A stretch of 64,000 nucleotides of DNA, taken from NCBI RefSeq assembly GCF_033110285.1, contig NZ_CP136995.1, forward strand, positions 2,294,001 through 2,358,000, read 5' to 3'. Origin of the DNA: Ottowia sp. SB7-C50. Lineage in GTDB: Bacteria > Pseudomonadota > Gammaproteobacteria > Burkholderiales > Burkholderiaceae_C. This document shows, one piece after another, positions 11,538-22,178 of the stretch (the first letter of the stretch is position 1; each line of letters opens with the position of its first letter). Under the pieces are notes generated by a model that searched no databases, had not been told where the DNA came from, and saw nothing but the letters and a program-made list of their open reading frames with translations. The position numbers were made by a program, and so were the translations under genes.

Positions 11538-11984
11538 TCAGTCCACCTCGCCGCGCACCACCAGCGTGTTGATGCGGGTGTGCGACAGCACGCTTTGCGC
11601 CACGCTGCCCAGCACCAGTTTTTCCAGCCCGCGCCGGCCGTGCGATCCCATCACGATCAGGTCGGCGCCCACGGCGTCGGCGGCTTCCAGCACGCCGCGC
11701 CACACGGCGTGCGATTCGACCACCTTGGTGTCGACCGCCACGCCCGCGGCTGACAGGCGGGCGTTGGCCGCTTCGATGGCGGTGCCAGCCTCGGCGCGCG
11801 CCGCGTTCAGGTACTGGTCCTGCCCGTAGGCGAAATCGGCGCCCACGCCGGTGAAGGGGTACGGGTCGATCACGAAAATGGCCGTGACCTTGCTGCCAAA
11901 GGCGCGGGCCAGACCGGCGGCCTTGTCGATGGCGGCCAGCGAGGTGGCCGAGCCGTCCACGGGAACGAGAATCTGCTTGAACAT
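11538..11984 (-). CDS. universal stress protein, UspA family
   Basis: A 148-residue single-domain UspA protein of the ATP-binding type: ILVPVDGS at the N-terminus and GSHGRRGLEKLVLGSVAQSVL (the G-2x-G-9x-G-S/T ATP loop) near residues 110-130. Members act in cytoplasmic stress responses, often in energy limitation. ATG 11984 has an AGGAG site, which decides it over an upstream in-frame ATG at 12005. It stands alone on the minus strand and converges with the ArsR gene. The exact role cannot be inferred. Confidence 0.92.
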   Translation of the reverse strand: MFKQILVPVDGSATSLAAIDKAAGLARAFGSKVTAIFVIDPYPFTGVGADFAYGQDQYLNAARAEAGTAIEAANARLSAAGVAVDTKVVESHAVWRGVLEAADAVGADLIVMGSHGRRGLEKLVLGSVAQSVLSHTRINTLVVRGEVD

Positions 11985-12053
11985 GCGGCGCTCCTGGGTC
12001 AACAACAGAGATTCATGGCGATGCGGCTACCTTGCCGCGCGGCTGGGCCGGCG

Positions 12054-12803
12054 TCAAGCGATGGGGTCAAGAAAACCGCCCGCGCGCAAGGTCACCACCA
12101 GCGTGTCGCGGTGGCCGTGGCCGCCGTCCTCGGCCGGCTGGATCGGCGTGGATTCGTGGATGACACGTTCGTCGTCCATGAGCAGCACCGACCACGGCTG
12201 CTCGAGCGTGAAGCGCTGGCCTTGCGGGCCGTCCAGCTCGAACACGCGGGTTTCGCCGCCCTTGATGGCGTGGCGCGCCACCAGAAACACCGCCACCACA
12301 TCGACCCCGTCGCGGTGCGCGCCCTCGGGCGTGGGCCGCCCAATGCCGACTTCGGTGTCGATGCGGAACTGGTGCGCCTCGCCGTACCAGGGCTCGCCCG
12401 CCACGTGCGCGGGGTGGATGATGTCTGCCACCTGCGCCAGCCAGCGCAGCAGCGCGCGCCAGTCCGGCTGGGCCAGTGTGGCCGGTGCGACGGGCGCGAA
12501 CCAGCGCTGCATGCCGCCGTGCAGCGCGTTGTAGTCCACCGGCTGCCAGTGCGGGCGGTACGGCACGTCTCGCACGTCGCCGGCCTGCGCGAGGAAGGAC
12601 GCGTGGCGGCGCTGCCGGTAACGGCCGCCGTCGCGCAGGTATTCGTCGGGCGGCAGCTGGTCCCAGTCCGGCAGCAGCGCGGCCAAGCCCGCCTCGGTCG
12701 TGCCCGACAAGGCCTGCATGGCGGATGCGTCCAGCACGGCGAAGCCGCGCACGGCCAAGTCTTGCAGATAGCGGTCGGGGGTCGACAACGGCGGCGAGAA
12801 CAC
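12054..12803 (-). CDS. 2-oxoglutarate/Fe(II) dioxygenase family protein (2OG-FeII_Oxy_2-like)
   Basis: A 249-residue protein with a jelly-roll iron-binding triad: His and Asp in GAHRDGVD (about residues 165-172), the distal His in RVIHESTPI, and a 2-oxoglutarate-binding Arg in HRDTLVVTLR. This arrangement and the WYGEAHQFRI lead-in fit the family that includes bacterial free-amino-acid hydroxylases (isoleucine dioxygenase, BsmA), as far as I can judge by eye. It is cytoplasmic with no signal peptide. The neighbours (UspA, hemerythrin) give no substrate hint. The start at 12803 follows GGAAAGCGCTCC-type sequence with only a moderate ribosome site. Confidence 0.75.
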   Translation of the reverse strand: MFSPPLSTPDRYLQDLAVRGFAVLDASAMQALSGTTEAGLAALLPDWDQLPPDEYLRDGGRYRQRRHASFLAQAGDVRDVPYRPHWQPVDYNALHGGMQRWFAPVAPATLAQPDWRALLRWLAQVADIIHPAHVAGEPWYGEAHQFRIDTEVGIGRPTPEGAHRDGVDVVAVFLVARHAIKGGETRVFELDGPQGQRFTLEQPWSVLLMDDERVIHESTPIQPAEDGGHGHRDTLVVTLRAGGFLDPIA

Positions 12804-12922
12804 GGTGGAGCGCTTTCCAGACAGGGAAAGGCGCCAAGCATAGTCCTGCGGCGCGCATGACCTGAGTCAAGGCCCTCGCGGGTGCAGCCCATTAGGCTCC
12901 ATGCATCGCTGGAGAACCGCCT

Positions 12923-13429
12923 ATGCCCACCCTGAACTGGTGCGACGACCTCGCCCTCGGCATTGCCGAAATGGACACGACCCACCAGGAATTCGTCGCC
13001 CTGCTCGCCGCCGTCGAAGCGGCCGACGACGCCGCGCTGCTGCCTGCGTGGCAGGCGCTGGTCGACCACACGCAGGTGCACTTCGACAACGAAGACCGCT
13101 ACATGCTGGCCACGCGCTTTGCCGCCACCAACTGCCACACCACGCACCACCAGATGGTGCTGGACGTGCTGCGCCAGGGCCTGGCGATGGGCCAGGCGGG
13201 CGACTTGGCGCCCATACGCCAGATGACGCGTGAGCTGGCCACGTGGTTTCCGCAGCACGCCGACAGCATGGACGCGGCGCTGGCCATGCACCTGCAGCGC
13301 GTGGGCTTCGACCCCGCCACGGGCACCATCGCCAACGCCGGCGCGCTGCCTGCCGAGGCACTGCATGGCTGCGGCGGCGCCACCTGCACGCCGCACGATG
13401 CGCCGGAGCGCGAGGCGGCCGCCGCCTGA
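12923..13429 (+). CDS. bacteriohemerythrin-like oxygen-binding protein
   Basis: A 168-residue protein with a full hemerythrin domain: W..DLALGIAEMDTTHQEF, H...HFDNEDRYM, THHQMV and a C-terminal W..QH...MD segment supply the five His and two acidic ligands of a di-iron centre. It binds O2 reversibly and may buffer or deliver oxygen. After residue 135 it has an extra tail with an HGCGGATCTPH segment of two Cys and two His, which could bind metal; this tail is not part of the core domain. GGAG lies ahead of ATG 12923. It is a single gene divergent from the oxygenase at 12054. Confidence 0.9.
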   Translation: MPTLNWCDDLALGIAEMDTTHQEFVALLAAVEAADDAALLPAWQALVDHTQVHFDNEDRYMLATRFAATNCHTTHHQMVLDVLRQGLAMGQAGDLAPIRQMTRELATWFPQHADSMDAALAMHLQRVGFDPATGTIANAGALPAEALHGCGGATCTPHDAPEREAAAA

Positions 13430-13464
13430 CGGTTCGTGGTGCGGCCACGCGCCCGCTTCTGCCG

Positions 13465-14070
13465 ATGTCCACCGCCTCGCTCGCCCATCGCCCCTACGAA
13501 GACGCGCAGGGGCTGCTGACCGGCACCCTGTTCGTGGCGCTGGGCACGCTGATGTTCGCCCAGGCCGGGCTGCTGACGGGCGGCACGGCGGGCATCGCGC
13601 TGCTCATCGGCCATGTCACGGGCTGGCCGTTCGGGCCGGTGTTCTTCGTCGTCAACCTGCCCTTCTACCTGTTTGCCTGGCAACGCATGGGCAAGGCCTT
13701 TACGCTGCGCACGGCCATGGCGGTGAGCCTGGTGTCGCTGATGGCGTGGGCGCTGCCGCTGGGCCTGAGCTTCGGCCGCCTGTCACCGGGACTGGCGGCG
13801 GTGCTGGGCGGGCTGCTGGTGGGCGCCGGGCTGCTGATGCTGTTCAGGCACCGCGCCAGCCTGGGCGGCATCAACGTGGTGGCGCTGTTCCTGCAGGACC
13901 GGCTGGGCTGGCGGGCCGGGCGGGTGCAGATGTTGGTCGACGTGGCGATCCTGATGCTGGCCTTCGGCGTGACCGACCCGTGGCACGTGGCGCTGTCGGT
14001 GCTGGGCGCGGTGATGCTGAACCTGGCTCTGGTCATCAACCACCGGCCGGGGCGCTACATGGCGGTGTAG
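13465..14070 (+). CDS. YitT-family (DUF161) membrane protein
   Basis: A 201-residue integral membrane protein with five to six hydrophobic helices. The sequence QGLLTGTLFVALGTLMFAQAGLLTGGTAGIALL followed by GPVFFVVNLPFYL is the conserved start of the YitT/DUF161 family, whose biochemical role is unknown. ATG 13465 precedes the first helix by a short polar leader; the frame is open farther upstream but overlaps the hemerythrin gene. It follows that gene by 35 bases and could be co-transcribed with it and with the membrane protein at 14125. Confidence 0.82.
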   Translation: MSTASLAHRPYEDAQGLLTGTLFVALGTLMFAQAGLLTGGTAGIALLIGHVTGWPFGPVFFVVNLPFYLFAWQRMGKAFTLRTAMAVSLVSLMAWALPLGLSFGRLSPGLAAVLGGLLVGAGLLMLFRHRASLGGINVVALFLQDRLGWRAGRVQMLVDVAILMLAFGVTDPWHVALSVLGAVMLNLALVINHRPGRYMAV

Positions 14071-14124
14071 CGCCGCAGCCGCTGGCACGACAATGGCAAC
14101 GGTGCGACACGCCCGCACCCCAAC

Positions 14125-14754
14125 ATGGAAATCCTTGCCCCGCTCGTCCTCCTGACCGCCCTGGCCATTGCGCTGGCGATGCGGCCGTGGCGGCTGCTGG
14201 CCCACGGCGGGCTGCTGTCGCCGCTGCTGGCGGCGCTGGTCATCACGCCCTGGCTGTGGGCGCTGCCCTGGCTGCACCGCATGCCGATCCAGCTGCAGCT
14301 GTCGGGCGCGTGCCTCATTGGCCTGGCGCTGGGCTGGCCGCTGGCGGTGCCGGTGCTGTGCGGGGTGGCGGTCATCGCCGGGCTGATCGCGCCGCTCACC
14401 CTGCAGCAGCAGATGGACATGGCGCTGTGGCTGGGCATCGTGCCGGTCACCCTGTCGTTCGGGCTGGGCATGGCGCTGCGGCGATGGGTGTGGAAGAACC
14501 TGTTCGTCTACATCCTGGGCCGGGCGTTTCTGGGGACGGCGGTGTGCATGTTTGCCAGCGGCGCGCTGGCGCAGTGGACGGGCCAGTCGCTGACCACCGC
14601 CGTCGAGCCCGAGCTTGCCATGGTGGCGCGCTGGCTCATCGCCTGGGGCGACGCCTTCATGACCGGCATGCTCACGGCCATCTTTGTGGCTTTTCGCCCC
14701 CACTGGCTGGCCACGTGGTCAGACCGGCTGTACGTGCCGCCGCCCGCGGGTTGA
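14125..14754 (+). CDS. polytopic membrane protein, possibly related to energy-coupling-factor/CbiM-type permeases
   Basis: A 209-residue protein with about six hydrophobic helices. The C-terminal part, with GDAFMTGMLTAIFVAFRPHWLATWSDRLYVPP, recalls proteobacterial proteins annotated as ECF-type (CbiM-like) permeases, but no cobalt or nickel uptake genes are nearby and the characteristic N-terminal HxxPG motif of CbiM is absent, so a transport role is a guess. It begins 54 bases after the YitT gene in the same direction. No clear ribosome site is seen before ATG 14125. Confidence 0.6.
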   Translation: MEILAPLVLLTALAIALAMRPWRLLAHGGLLSPLLAALVITPWLWALPWLHRMPIQLQLSGACLIGLALGWPLAVPVLCGVAVIAGLIAPLTLQQQMDMALWLGIVPVTLSFGLGMALRRWVWKNLFVYILGRAFLGTAVCMFASGALAQWTGQSLTTAVEPELAMVARWLIAWGDAFMTGMLTAIFVAFRPHWLATWSDRLYVPPPAG

Positions 14755-14890
14755 GCGGCGCCGTACGGTTTGATCCAGCGCAAGCCGCGCCCAGTTCCGC
14801 GCATCGTTCGGCCCTGCGTTTGAGCGCGGTCAAGACGCGGCTCGCCCCCGCCGCCGAACATCGGGGTGAATCGACTCGAGGAGCATCCGC

Positions 14891-15028
14891 ATGAAACTCT
14901 GGCAAGACCTGTTCAGCACCGACTACGGCCTGATGAGCATCATCGGCCTGTTGTTCATCGTCTTCATGGGCGTCTGGTACACGCGCTTTTTCCTGCGCAA
15001 GATGAACGAGACGCCGCGCGGCAAGTGA
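14891..15028 (+). CDS. small DUF3149-family membrane protein
   Basis: A 45-residue protein beginning MKLWQDLFSTDYGLMS, followed by one transmembrane helix (IIGLLFIVFMGVWYTRFFL) and a basic end. This is the usual DUF3149 pattern of betaproteobacteria. GAGGAG precedes the ATG by seven bases. It is short enough to be missed by length-filtered gene calling. The function is unknown; single-helix proteins of this sort often join respiratory or transport complexes. Confidence 0.82.
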   Translation: MKLWQDLFSTDYGLMSIIGLLFIVFMGVWYTRFFLRKMNETPRGK

Positions 15029-15060
15029 TTCCGCTTCCAGTTCAGCCCTATCCGGGCTCC

Positions 15061-15146
15061 GTCATTCCCGCGAAGGCGGGAATCCGCGCTTGCACAGGTA
15101 GCGGCTTCGGGCAGCGGACATGGATTCCCGCCTTCGCGGGAATGAC
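15061..15146. repeat. REP-like inverted pair
   Basis: GTCATTCCCGCGAAGGCGGG (15061-15080) and its inverted partner at 15121-15146 flank a 35-base spacer. It lies between two convergent genes and would form a long hairpin on either transcript. Confidence 0.7.
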
Positions 15147-15210
15147 GAGGAAACAGGGCGGCTTCAGGTGGATGTCTTTCGCATCCATAAGCGCAGGTTT
15201 CCATAAAAAA

Positions 15211-15262
15211 CGGCGCCTGCCCGCAACAGGCAAGCGCCGCCAGCTACTTTTTTAGTAGCTTG
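15211..15262. repeat. stem-loop repeat copy, terminator-like
   Basis: GGCGCCTG...CAGGCAAGCGCC hairpin followed by GCTACT-T5-AGTAGC (15243-15259). It has the repeat's AAGCGCC and CAGCTA blocks and lies just after the acyl-CoA ligase stop codon, suited to ending transcription from either side. Confidence 0.55.
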
Positions 15263-16954
15263 TCAGTCGGCGCGTTCAGCCTCCTGCAGGCTGCGCCACA
15301 TCACCTTGCCCGAGCCGCTCTTGGGCAGTGCGTCGGCAAACTCCACCACGCGTGGCACCTTGTACACCGCCATGTGGTCGCGGCACCAGTCGATGATCTC
15401 CTGCTCGCTCACCTGGCCCTGGTGGCTGGGCCGCAGCACCACCACCGCCTTCACCGATTCGCCGCGATAAGCGTCCTTGGTGGCGATGATGCAGGCCTCC
15501 TGGATCGCCGGGTGCTTGAACATCAGCGCCTCCACCTCGGCCGGCCACACCTTGAAGCCGCTGGCGTTGATCATGCGCTTGAGGCGGTCGGTGATGAAGA
15601 AGTAGCCGTCCTCGTCCACCCGGCCCAGGTCGCCCGAGCGGAAGAAGCGCTTGCCGTCCAGCTCGAAGAACGCGGCCTCGGTGGCCTCGGGCCGCTTCCA
15701 GTAGCCCTGGAACACTTCCGGCCCGTGGATCACGATCTCGCCCTGCTCGCCCTGCGGCACTTCCTTCAGAGTTTCCGGGTCGACCACGCGCGCGTCGGTG
15801 CTCATGAACGGGATACCCAGGCACTGCTGCTTGGTGTGGTCCACCGGGTTCTGGTGCGAAGGCGCGGCGGTCTCGGTCAGGCCGTAGCCCTCGGCGTAGC
15901 GCAGGCCGTAGGCGTCGAACAGGCGCTGCGCCACCGCCTGCGGCATGGCCGCACCGCCGCCGCTGATGGTCTTCAGGCTGGTCAGGTCGAAGCTGGCGAA
16001 GTTGGGGCTGGCCAGCAGGTCGATGATCATGGTGGGGATGTTGGTGAAGTTGGTCACCTTCCAGCGCGAGATCAGGCGCCCGGCCAGTTCGCGGTCCCAG
16101 CGCGGCATCAGGATCATGGTGGCACCCGCATACACCGAGGCGTGCATCACCGCCACCATGCCGGTGATGTGGAACATCGGCACCACCACCAGGCCCACGG
16201 TTTCGGCGGTGGCCACGCTCCACAGCGCGCAGGCCACGGCGTTGTGCATGATCGAGGCGTGCGTGTGCATGCAGCCCTTGGGCAGGCCGGTGGTGCCGCT
16301 GGTGTAGGGCAGCACGCTCAGGTCCTGCGGGCCGGCGGTGGCCTCGGCCAGCGGGCCGTCGAAGGCCAGCGCATCCTTCCACGCATGCACCTGGCCGCCG
16401 GCCAGCGCCGGCAGCGCGTGGTGCGTCAGCAGCCAGTCGCGCCAGGTTTCGGGCGGGGCGTCGTTGCCTTCCACGTTGCCGTCGAAGGCGTCGGTGAACT
16501 GGGTGACGATCAGGTGCTGCAGGCGCTGGCCTTCGGGCAGCGCGTCGCTGGCGCGGGCCAGCTCGCCGGCCAGGTCGGCGGTGGTGATGGCCACCTTGGC
16601 GTCCGGGTCGGTGATGTAGTGCTTCAGCTCCTCGGCGCGGTTCATCGGGTTCACCGGCACCACCACCGCGTCGGCGCGCAGGATGGCGAAGTGCGCCACC
16701 ACCAGCTGCGGCGAGTTCTGCATGTTCAGCACCACACGGTCGCCCTTTTGCACACCCAGCGATTGCAGGTAGGCCGCCAGGCGCTCGGCGGCGGCCTTCA
16801 GCTGCGCCCAGGTCATCACCGTGCCGAAGAACACGATGGCCGGCTTGTCGGGGTAGCGCAGCGCGCTGATGGCCAGGTTCTGCCACAGCGAGGTGGAGGG
16901 CGGGGTGATGGCGTGCGGCAGGCGGGGCGGCCAGAACTTGTGGTGCGGGCGCAT
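15263..16954 (-). CDS. AMP-binding long-chain fatty-acid--CoA ligase
   Basis: A 563-residue adenylate-forming enzyme that activates a fatty or aromatic acid to its acyl-CoA through an acyl-AMP. Key motifs: P-loop YTSGTTGLPKG (about residues 230-240), YGLTETA, the SGDLGRVDEDGYFFITDR hinge and the catalytic Lys in PKSGSGKVMWR near the C-terminus. It is cytoplasmic. Length and motif spacing are complete. It is single, facing the convergent DUF3149 gene. Chain-length preference cannot be read by eye; the WPPRLPHAITPPSTSLW opening is common in betaproteobacterial FadD-like paralogues. Confidence 0.88.
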   Translation of the reverse strand: MRPHHKFWPPRLPHAITPPSTSLWQNLAISALRYPDKPAIVFFGTVMTWAQLKAAAERLAAYLQSLGVQKGDRVVLNMQNSPQLVVAHFAILRADAVVVPVNPMNRAEELKHYITDPDAKVAITTADLAGELARASDALPEGQRLQHLIVTQFTDAFDGNVEGNDAPPETWRDWLLTHHALPALAGGQVHAWKDALAFDGPLAEATAGPQDLSVLPYTSGTTGLPKGCMHTHASIMHNAVACALWSVATAETVGLVVVPMFHITGMVAVMHASVYAGATMILMPRWDRELAGRLISRWKVTNFTNIPTMIIDLLASPNFASFDLTSLKTISGGGAAMPQAVAQRLFDAYGLRYAEGYGLTETAAPSHQNPVDHTKQQCLGIPFMSTDARVVDPETLKEVPQGEQGEIVIHGPEVFQGYWKRPEATEAAFFELDGKRFFRSGDLGRVDEDGYFFITDRLKRMINASGFKVWPAEVEALMFKHPAIQEACIIATKDAYRGESVKAVVVLRPSHQGQVSEQEIIDWCRDHMAVYKVPRVVEFADALPKSGSGKVMWRSLQEAERAD

Positions 16955-17098
16955 GGGCGAAAGGTCTCCTTTGAATCTGTGGATTCAATCCTAGCGCGGG
17001 CACCGCGGGGGGGCGATACGCTGCTTTGTCGCGGCGGCGACGCGGGCACGCGCCAGCCAGCGCACGCAGGCGCGCAGGGCCCTGCCGCAGCGCCATGA

Positions 17099-17135
17099 AA
17101 AAAGCGCCTGCCCCACCGGGGTTCAGGCGCTTTTT
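17099..17135. terminator. bidirectional intrinsic terminator
   Basis: AAAAAGCGCCTG (17099-17110) and CAGGCGCTTTTT (17124-17135) form a 12-bp stem with A and T runs on each side. It sits between the binding-protein gene (ending 17210) and the acyl-CoA ligase gene, so it separates two same-strand genes. Confidence 0.8.
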
Positions 17136-17154
17136 CAAGCCTTTTCGGCCTTCA

Positions 17155-17194
17155 GCCGGCGCCAGTCAAGCGCCGGCAGCTATCGAATCAAAAG
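17155..17194. repeat. stem-loop repeat copy
   Basis: GCCGGCGC and GCGCCGGC form a hairpin (17155-17178) followed by the repeat's GCAGCTATC and AATCAAA blocks, just past the binding-protein stop codon. Confidence 0.5.
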
Positions 17195-17209
17195 CAAGCC
17201 GCGGAGCCA

Positions 17210-18430
17210 TCAGGCCAGCTTGCAGCCGGCACCCGAATCCTCCAGCGCCTTGGCGGCCACGCCGATGATGCGGTTCTCGCCGTTGGCCACGGTGCGCAGG
17301 TAGATGTCCTGCACCGGGTTGTGCGCCTTGCCCATGCGCCACTGGCCGCGCGGGCTGTCGATGACGGCCGCCTCCATGGCACCGTAGAGCTGCTCGCGCT
17401 TGCCCGTGTCGCCCTGTACCGCCTCCAGGCCTTGGCGCAGCAGCAGGCCGCTGTCGTAGCCCTGCATGGCGTACACGTCGGGCTCGCTGCGGAAGGTGCG
17501 CGAATAGGTGTAGCGGAACTCGCCATTGCGCACCGACGGCAGCAGGTTGCTGTAGTGCAGCGTGGTCACGATGCCTTCGGCCGCGGTGCCGGTGTCGCCC
17601 AGCACGCCCTCGGTCAGAAAGCCCGAGCCGTACAGCGGAATGCGGTGGCGCAACCCGGCCTTCTCGTAGTCCTGCATGAACTTGACCGCACCGCCGCCGG
17701 CGAAGAAGCAGGCAACGGCGTCGGGCTTGAGCTGCGCGATCTCGGCCAGCACGGCGCTGAAGTCGGTGCTGGGGAACGGCACCTTCAGCTCCTTCACGAT
17801 GCTGCCGCCGGCCTTGACGTAGCCCTCGCGGAAGCCCTCCAGCGAGTCGGCCCCGGCCGGATAGTCCCACGTGACCCACACGGCGCGGCGCGCCTTGCGC
17901 TCGATCATGGCCTGGCCCAGCGCCACCGTGGGCTGCCCCATGGTGAACGAGGTGCGGAACACGTTGGGCAGGCAGGCGTTGCGCGTCACCGCGTGCACGC
18001 CGGCGTTGGGGATGATGCTGAGCGTGCCGCTCTCGGCCACCACCTTCTGGATCGCCATCTGCACGCCCGAGTGCACGGTGCCGACGATCACATCCACCTT
18101 GTCCTGCGCCACCAGGCGGCGCGCGTTGGCATCGGCCTTCTTCGGCTCGGATTCGTCGTCCAGCTTGATCCATTCCACCTCGCGCCCGGCCAGGCGCCCG
18201 CCCTTCTCGGCCACGGCCATGCGCATGCCGTTCTCGATGGCCTCGCCCAGCTTGGCGTAGGTGCCGCTGTAGGGCAGCATCAGGCCAACCTTGAACCTGG
18301 CCGGCGCGGCCGCCGGCGCCGCCTGCGCCAGCACATGGCCCGCCCCCAGCACGCCCGAGGCGGCCCCGACCACCGACACACCGCGCGCCAACACCTGGCG
18401 GCGCGACAACTTCTCGAAACCCTTGCGCAT
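17210..18430 (-). CDS. branched-chain-amino-acid-type (LivJ-like) ABC transporter substrate-binding protein
   Basis: A 406-residue periplasmic type-I binding protein. It has a twin-arginine-like signal (SRRQVLARGVSVVGAASGVLGAGHVLAQ), then KVGLMLPYSGTYAKLGEAIENGMRMAV, the standard opening of the Liv/aliphatic-amide binding family. The start at 18430 keeps the signal peptide close; an in-frame start at 18454 adds eight residues. No permease or ATPase genes are nearby, so it is an orphan component. The ligand is unknown: branched amino acids, amides and aromatic acids are all known in this family. Confidence 0.87.
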   Translation of the reverse strand: MRKGFEKLSRRQVLARGVSVVGAASGVLGAGHVLAQAAPAAAPARFKVGLMLPYSGTYAKLGEAIENGMRMAVAEKGGRLAGREVEWIKLDDESEPKKADANARRLVAQDKVDVIVGTVHSGVQMAIQKVVAESGTLSIIPNAGVHAVTRNACLPNVFRTSFTMGQPTVALGQAMIERKARRAVWVTWDYPAGADSLEGFREGYVKAGGSIVKELKVPFPSTDFSAVLAEIAQLKPDAVACFFAGGGAVKFMQDYEKAGLRHRIPLYGSGFLTEGVLGDTGTAAEGIVTTLHYSNLLPSVRNGEFRYTYSRTFRSEPDVYAMQGYDSGLLLRQGLEAVQGDTGKREQLYGAMEAAVIDSPRGQWRMGKAHNPVQDIYLRTVANGENRIIGVAAKALEDSGAGCKLA

Positions 18431-18625
18431 CACAACCCCACTGCTTCTGTACAAAAAAAGTTCAGGTTACATCCTGTGTATGCACAGCATTCTAGGAAAT
18501 TGGTTCTCAAATCCTGACGCCAAGATGACGCAAAGTCGCGGTCGCACCACGGCGGTGCGTCAAATAAATCACGCTGGCCCGCTTCGGCGCCAGCCCGCCA
18601 CGGCGGGGCGCCACCCCAAAAGCAA

Positions 18626-18658
18626 AAGGGTTCGCCGGCCAAGCCAGAGCGAACCCTT
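18626..18658 (-). terminator. probable terminator of the PII gene
   Basis: AAGGGTTCGC (18626-18635) pairs perfectly with GCGAACCCTT (18649-18658), 13-base loop. On the minus strand it is followed by TTGCTTTT, a weak U tract. Confidence 0.6.
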
Positions 18659-18704
18659 GCGGTGACGCTGCGCCGCCGGCGGGCGGCGCGTGGGGGGGCG
18701 CGGA

Positions 18705-20725
<2,021 letters not shown>

Positions 20726-20803
20726 GGCGGGCTGGGGCAACAACAATGGCCCGCATCGTAACCGGGCGGCCACCCATGGGCCGGCCGAGCAGGCTGGCCG
20801 GCC

Positions 20804-20832
20804 TTGCCGGTTGGATTACAAAATGCTACACT
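20804..20832 (+). promoter_or_regulatory. sigma-70-like promoter of the IPTL-CTERM gene
   Basis: TTGCCG (20804-20809), a 17-base spacer and TACACT (20827-20832). Transcription should start near 20839, downstream of the in-frame ATG at 20823 and upstream of the well-placed ATG at 20866. Confidence 0.6.
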
Positions 20833-22178
20833 GGCCCGCTCTGTCATTCATTCGAGGACGCCTACATGCACCCGTCACCCGTCACCCGTCACCCGTCACC
20901 CGTCACCCGTCACCCGTCAGCCGTCAGCCGTCAACCGTTGTTCGCCTGAAAGGGCTTTGGGGCCGCGCGCTCGCGGCGCTGGCGCCCTTGGGCCTGGCGC
21001 TGGGCCTGGCCGCCGCACCCGCTGGGGCGCAGGCCGCCGTCATCACGTTTGATGATCTGACCTGCAGTGCTGCTGGCGGCACGCCGATCCCCAATGGCCA
21101 CGCCGGGCTGAACTGGAGCAATTTCCGCTGCATTGATGGTGCAACGGCGTATGGCGGCAACTCCGGCTACAACGCCGGCCACGTCTCGGGCAGCCATGTG
21201 GCGCTTAACGGGTTTGGTTCCCCCGCCGAATTCATCGTCACCGCCCCCGGCGGCACCAAGTTCAACTTCAATAGCGTGTACCTCACGGCGGCGTGGAGGG
21301 ACGACCTGATTGTCACCATCGTCGCCTACCGTGATGGCACGGCGGTGTCGACCACCACGCACACGCTGTCGGCCACGGCCCCTACGCTGGTGACCTTGAA
21401 CCTGAGCCAGATCGACCGTGTGCGTTTCTCGTCGGAGGGCGGAACGCCCCATGCCGCCTACGCCCCCAGCTCTGGCTATAACTTCGCCATGGACAACCTC
21501 GACATCAGCTTCAACCTGCCGGCCACCGACGTGATCGCCTGGGCCGGCAATGCCCAGGCCACCGTGGCCTTCACGCCACCCCCGCCCGATGCGGCAAACC
21601 CGGTCACGGGCTACCAGGCCAGCTGCACCCCGCAGGGCGGCGGCACCGCCGTCAGCGCCAATGGCGCCGCCATCCCCATCGTGGTTCCCGGCCTGACCAA
21701 CGGCACCCTCTACGACTGCACCGTGACCACGCTCTACGCCGCCGGCGACAGCGTGCCTTCGGCGCCGGCGGCGGTGACACCGATGGCCACCGTGCCGGCC
21801 GCGCCCACGGGCGTGACCGCCACCGCAGCGCCCACCCAGGCCAGCCTGGCCTTCACCGCACCCGCCGACACCGGCGGCAGCCCCATCACCGGCTACCAGG
21901 CCAGCTGCACCCCGCAGGGCGGCGGCACCGCCCTCACCGCCAATGGCACGGCCAGCCCCATCGTGGTTGCCGGCCTGACCAATGGCACCACCTACGACTG
22001 CACCGTGGCCGCCGTCAACGCCGTGGGCACGGGCGCTGCGTCGGCCCCCGTGGCCGTCACGCCGCAGGCTGCCCCGGTTGCGGCCGTGACCGCCGTGCCC
22101 ACGCTGTCGCAATGGGGCTTGATGCTGCTGGGCCTGGCCGCCGCCGGGCTGGGCGCGCGGCGCCTGCGCCGGGGCTGA
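20823..22178 (+). CDS. IPTL-CTERM-sorted surface protein with fibronectin type III repeats, probably phase-variable
   Basis: Exported protein with a signal peptide (LAALAPLGLALGLAAAPAGAQA), an N-terminal domain of about 160 residues, two near-identical fibronectin III-like repeats (each with GYQASCTPQGGGTA and GLTNGT.YDCTV), and a C-terminal sorting signal: VPTLSQWG, a hydrophobic helix and LRRG. Such IPTL-CTERM tails are cut by exosortase-type enzymes. The frame is open from 20652 and ATG 20823 is its nearest ATG, but that codon lies inside the predicted promoter. ATG 20866 has a GAGGA site seven bases upstream but is in another frame and stops at 20949 after a GTCACCC heptamer array. One extra unit, or two fewer, would join it to this protein. 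The true start is therefore uncertain. Confidence 0.8.
   Translation: MLHWPALSFIRGRLHAPVTRHPSPVTRHPSPVSRQPSTVVRLKGLWGRALAALAPLGLALGLAAAPAGAQAAVITFDDLTCSAAGGTPIPNGHAGLNWSNFRCIDGATAYGGNSGYNAGHVSGSHVALNGFGSPAEFIVTAPGGTKFNFNSVYLTAAWRDDLIVTIVAYRDGTAVSTTTHTLSATAPTLVTLNLSQIDRVRFSSEGGTPHAAYAPSSGYNFAMDNLDISFNLPATDVIAWAGNAQATVAFTPPPPDAANPVTGYQASCTPQGGGTAVSANGAAIPIVVPGLTNGTLYDCTVTTLYAAGDSVPSAPAAVTPMATVPAAPTGVTATAAPTQASLAFTAPADTGGSPITGYQASCTPQGGGTALTANGTASPIVVAGLTNGTTYDCTVAAVNAVGTGAASAPVAVTPQAAPVAAVTAVPTLSQWGLMLLGLAAAGLGARRLRRG
20874..20936. repeat. heptanucleotide tandem repeat (GTCACCC), 6 perfect plus 3 variant units
   Basis: Six perfect GTCACCC units (20874-20915) are followed by GTCAGCC, GTCAGCC and GTCAACC. 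Seven is not a multiple of three, so unit gain or loss changes the downstream frame. The repeat carries no stop in any frame. Confidence 0.95.
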
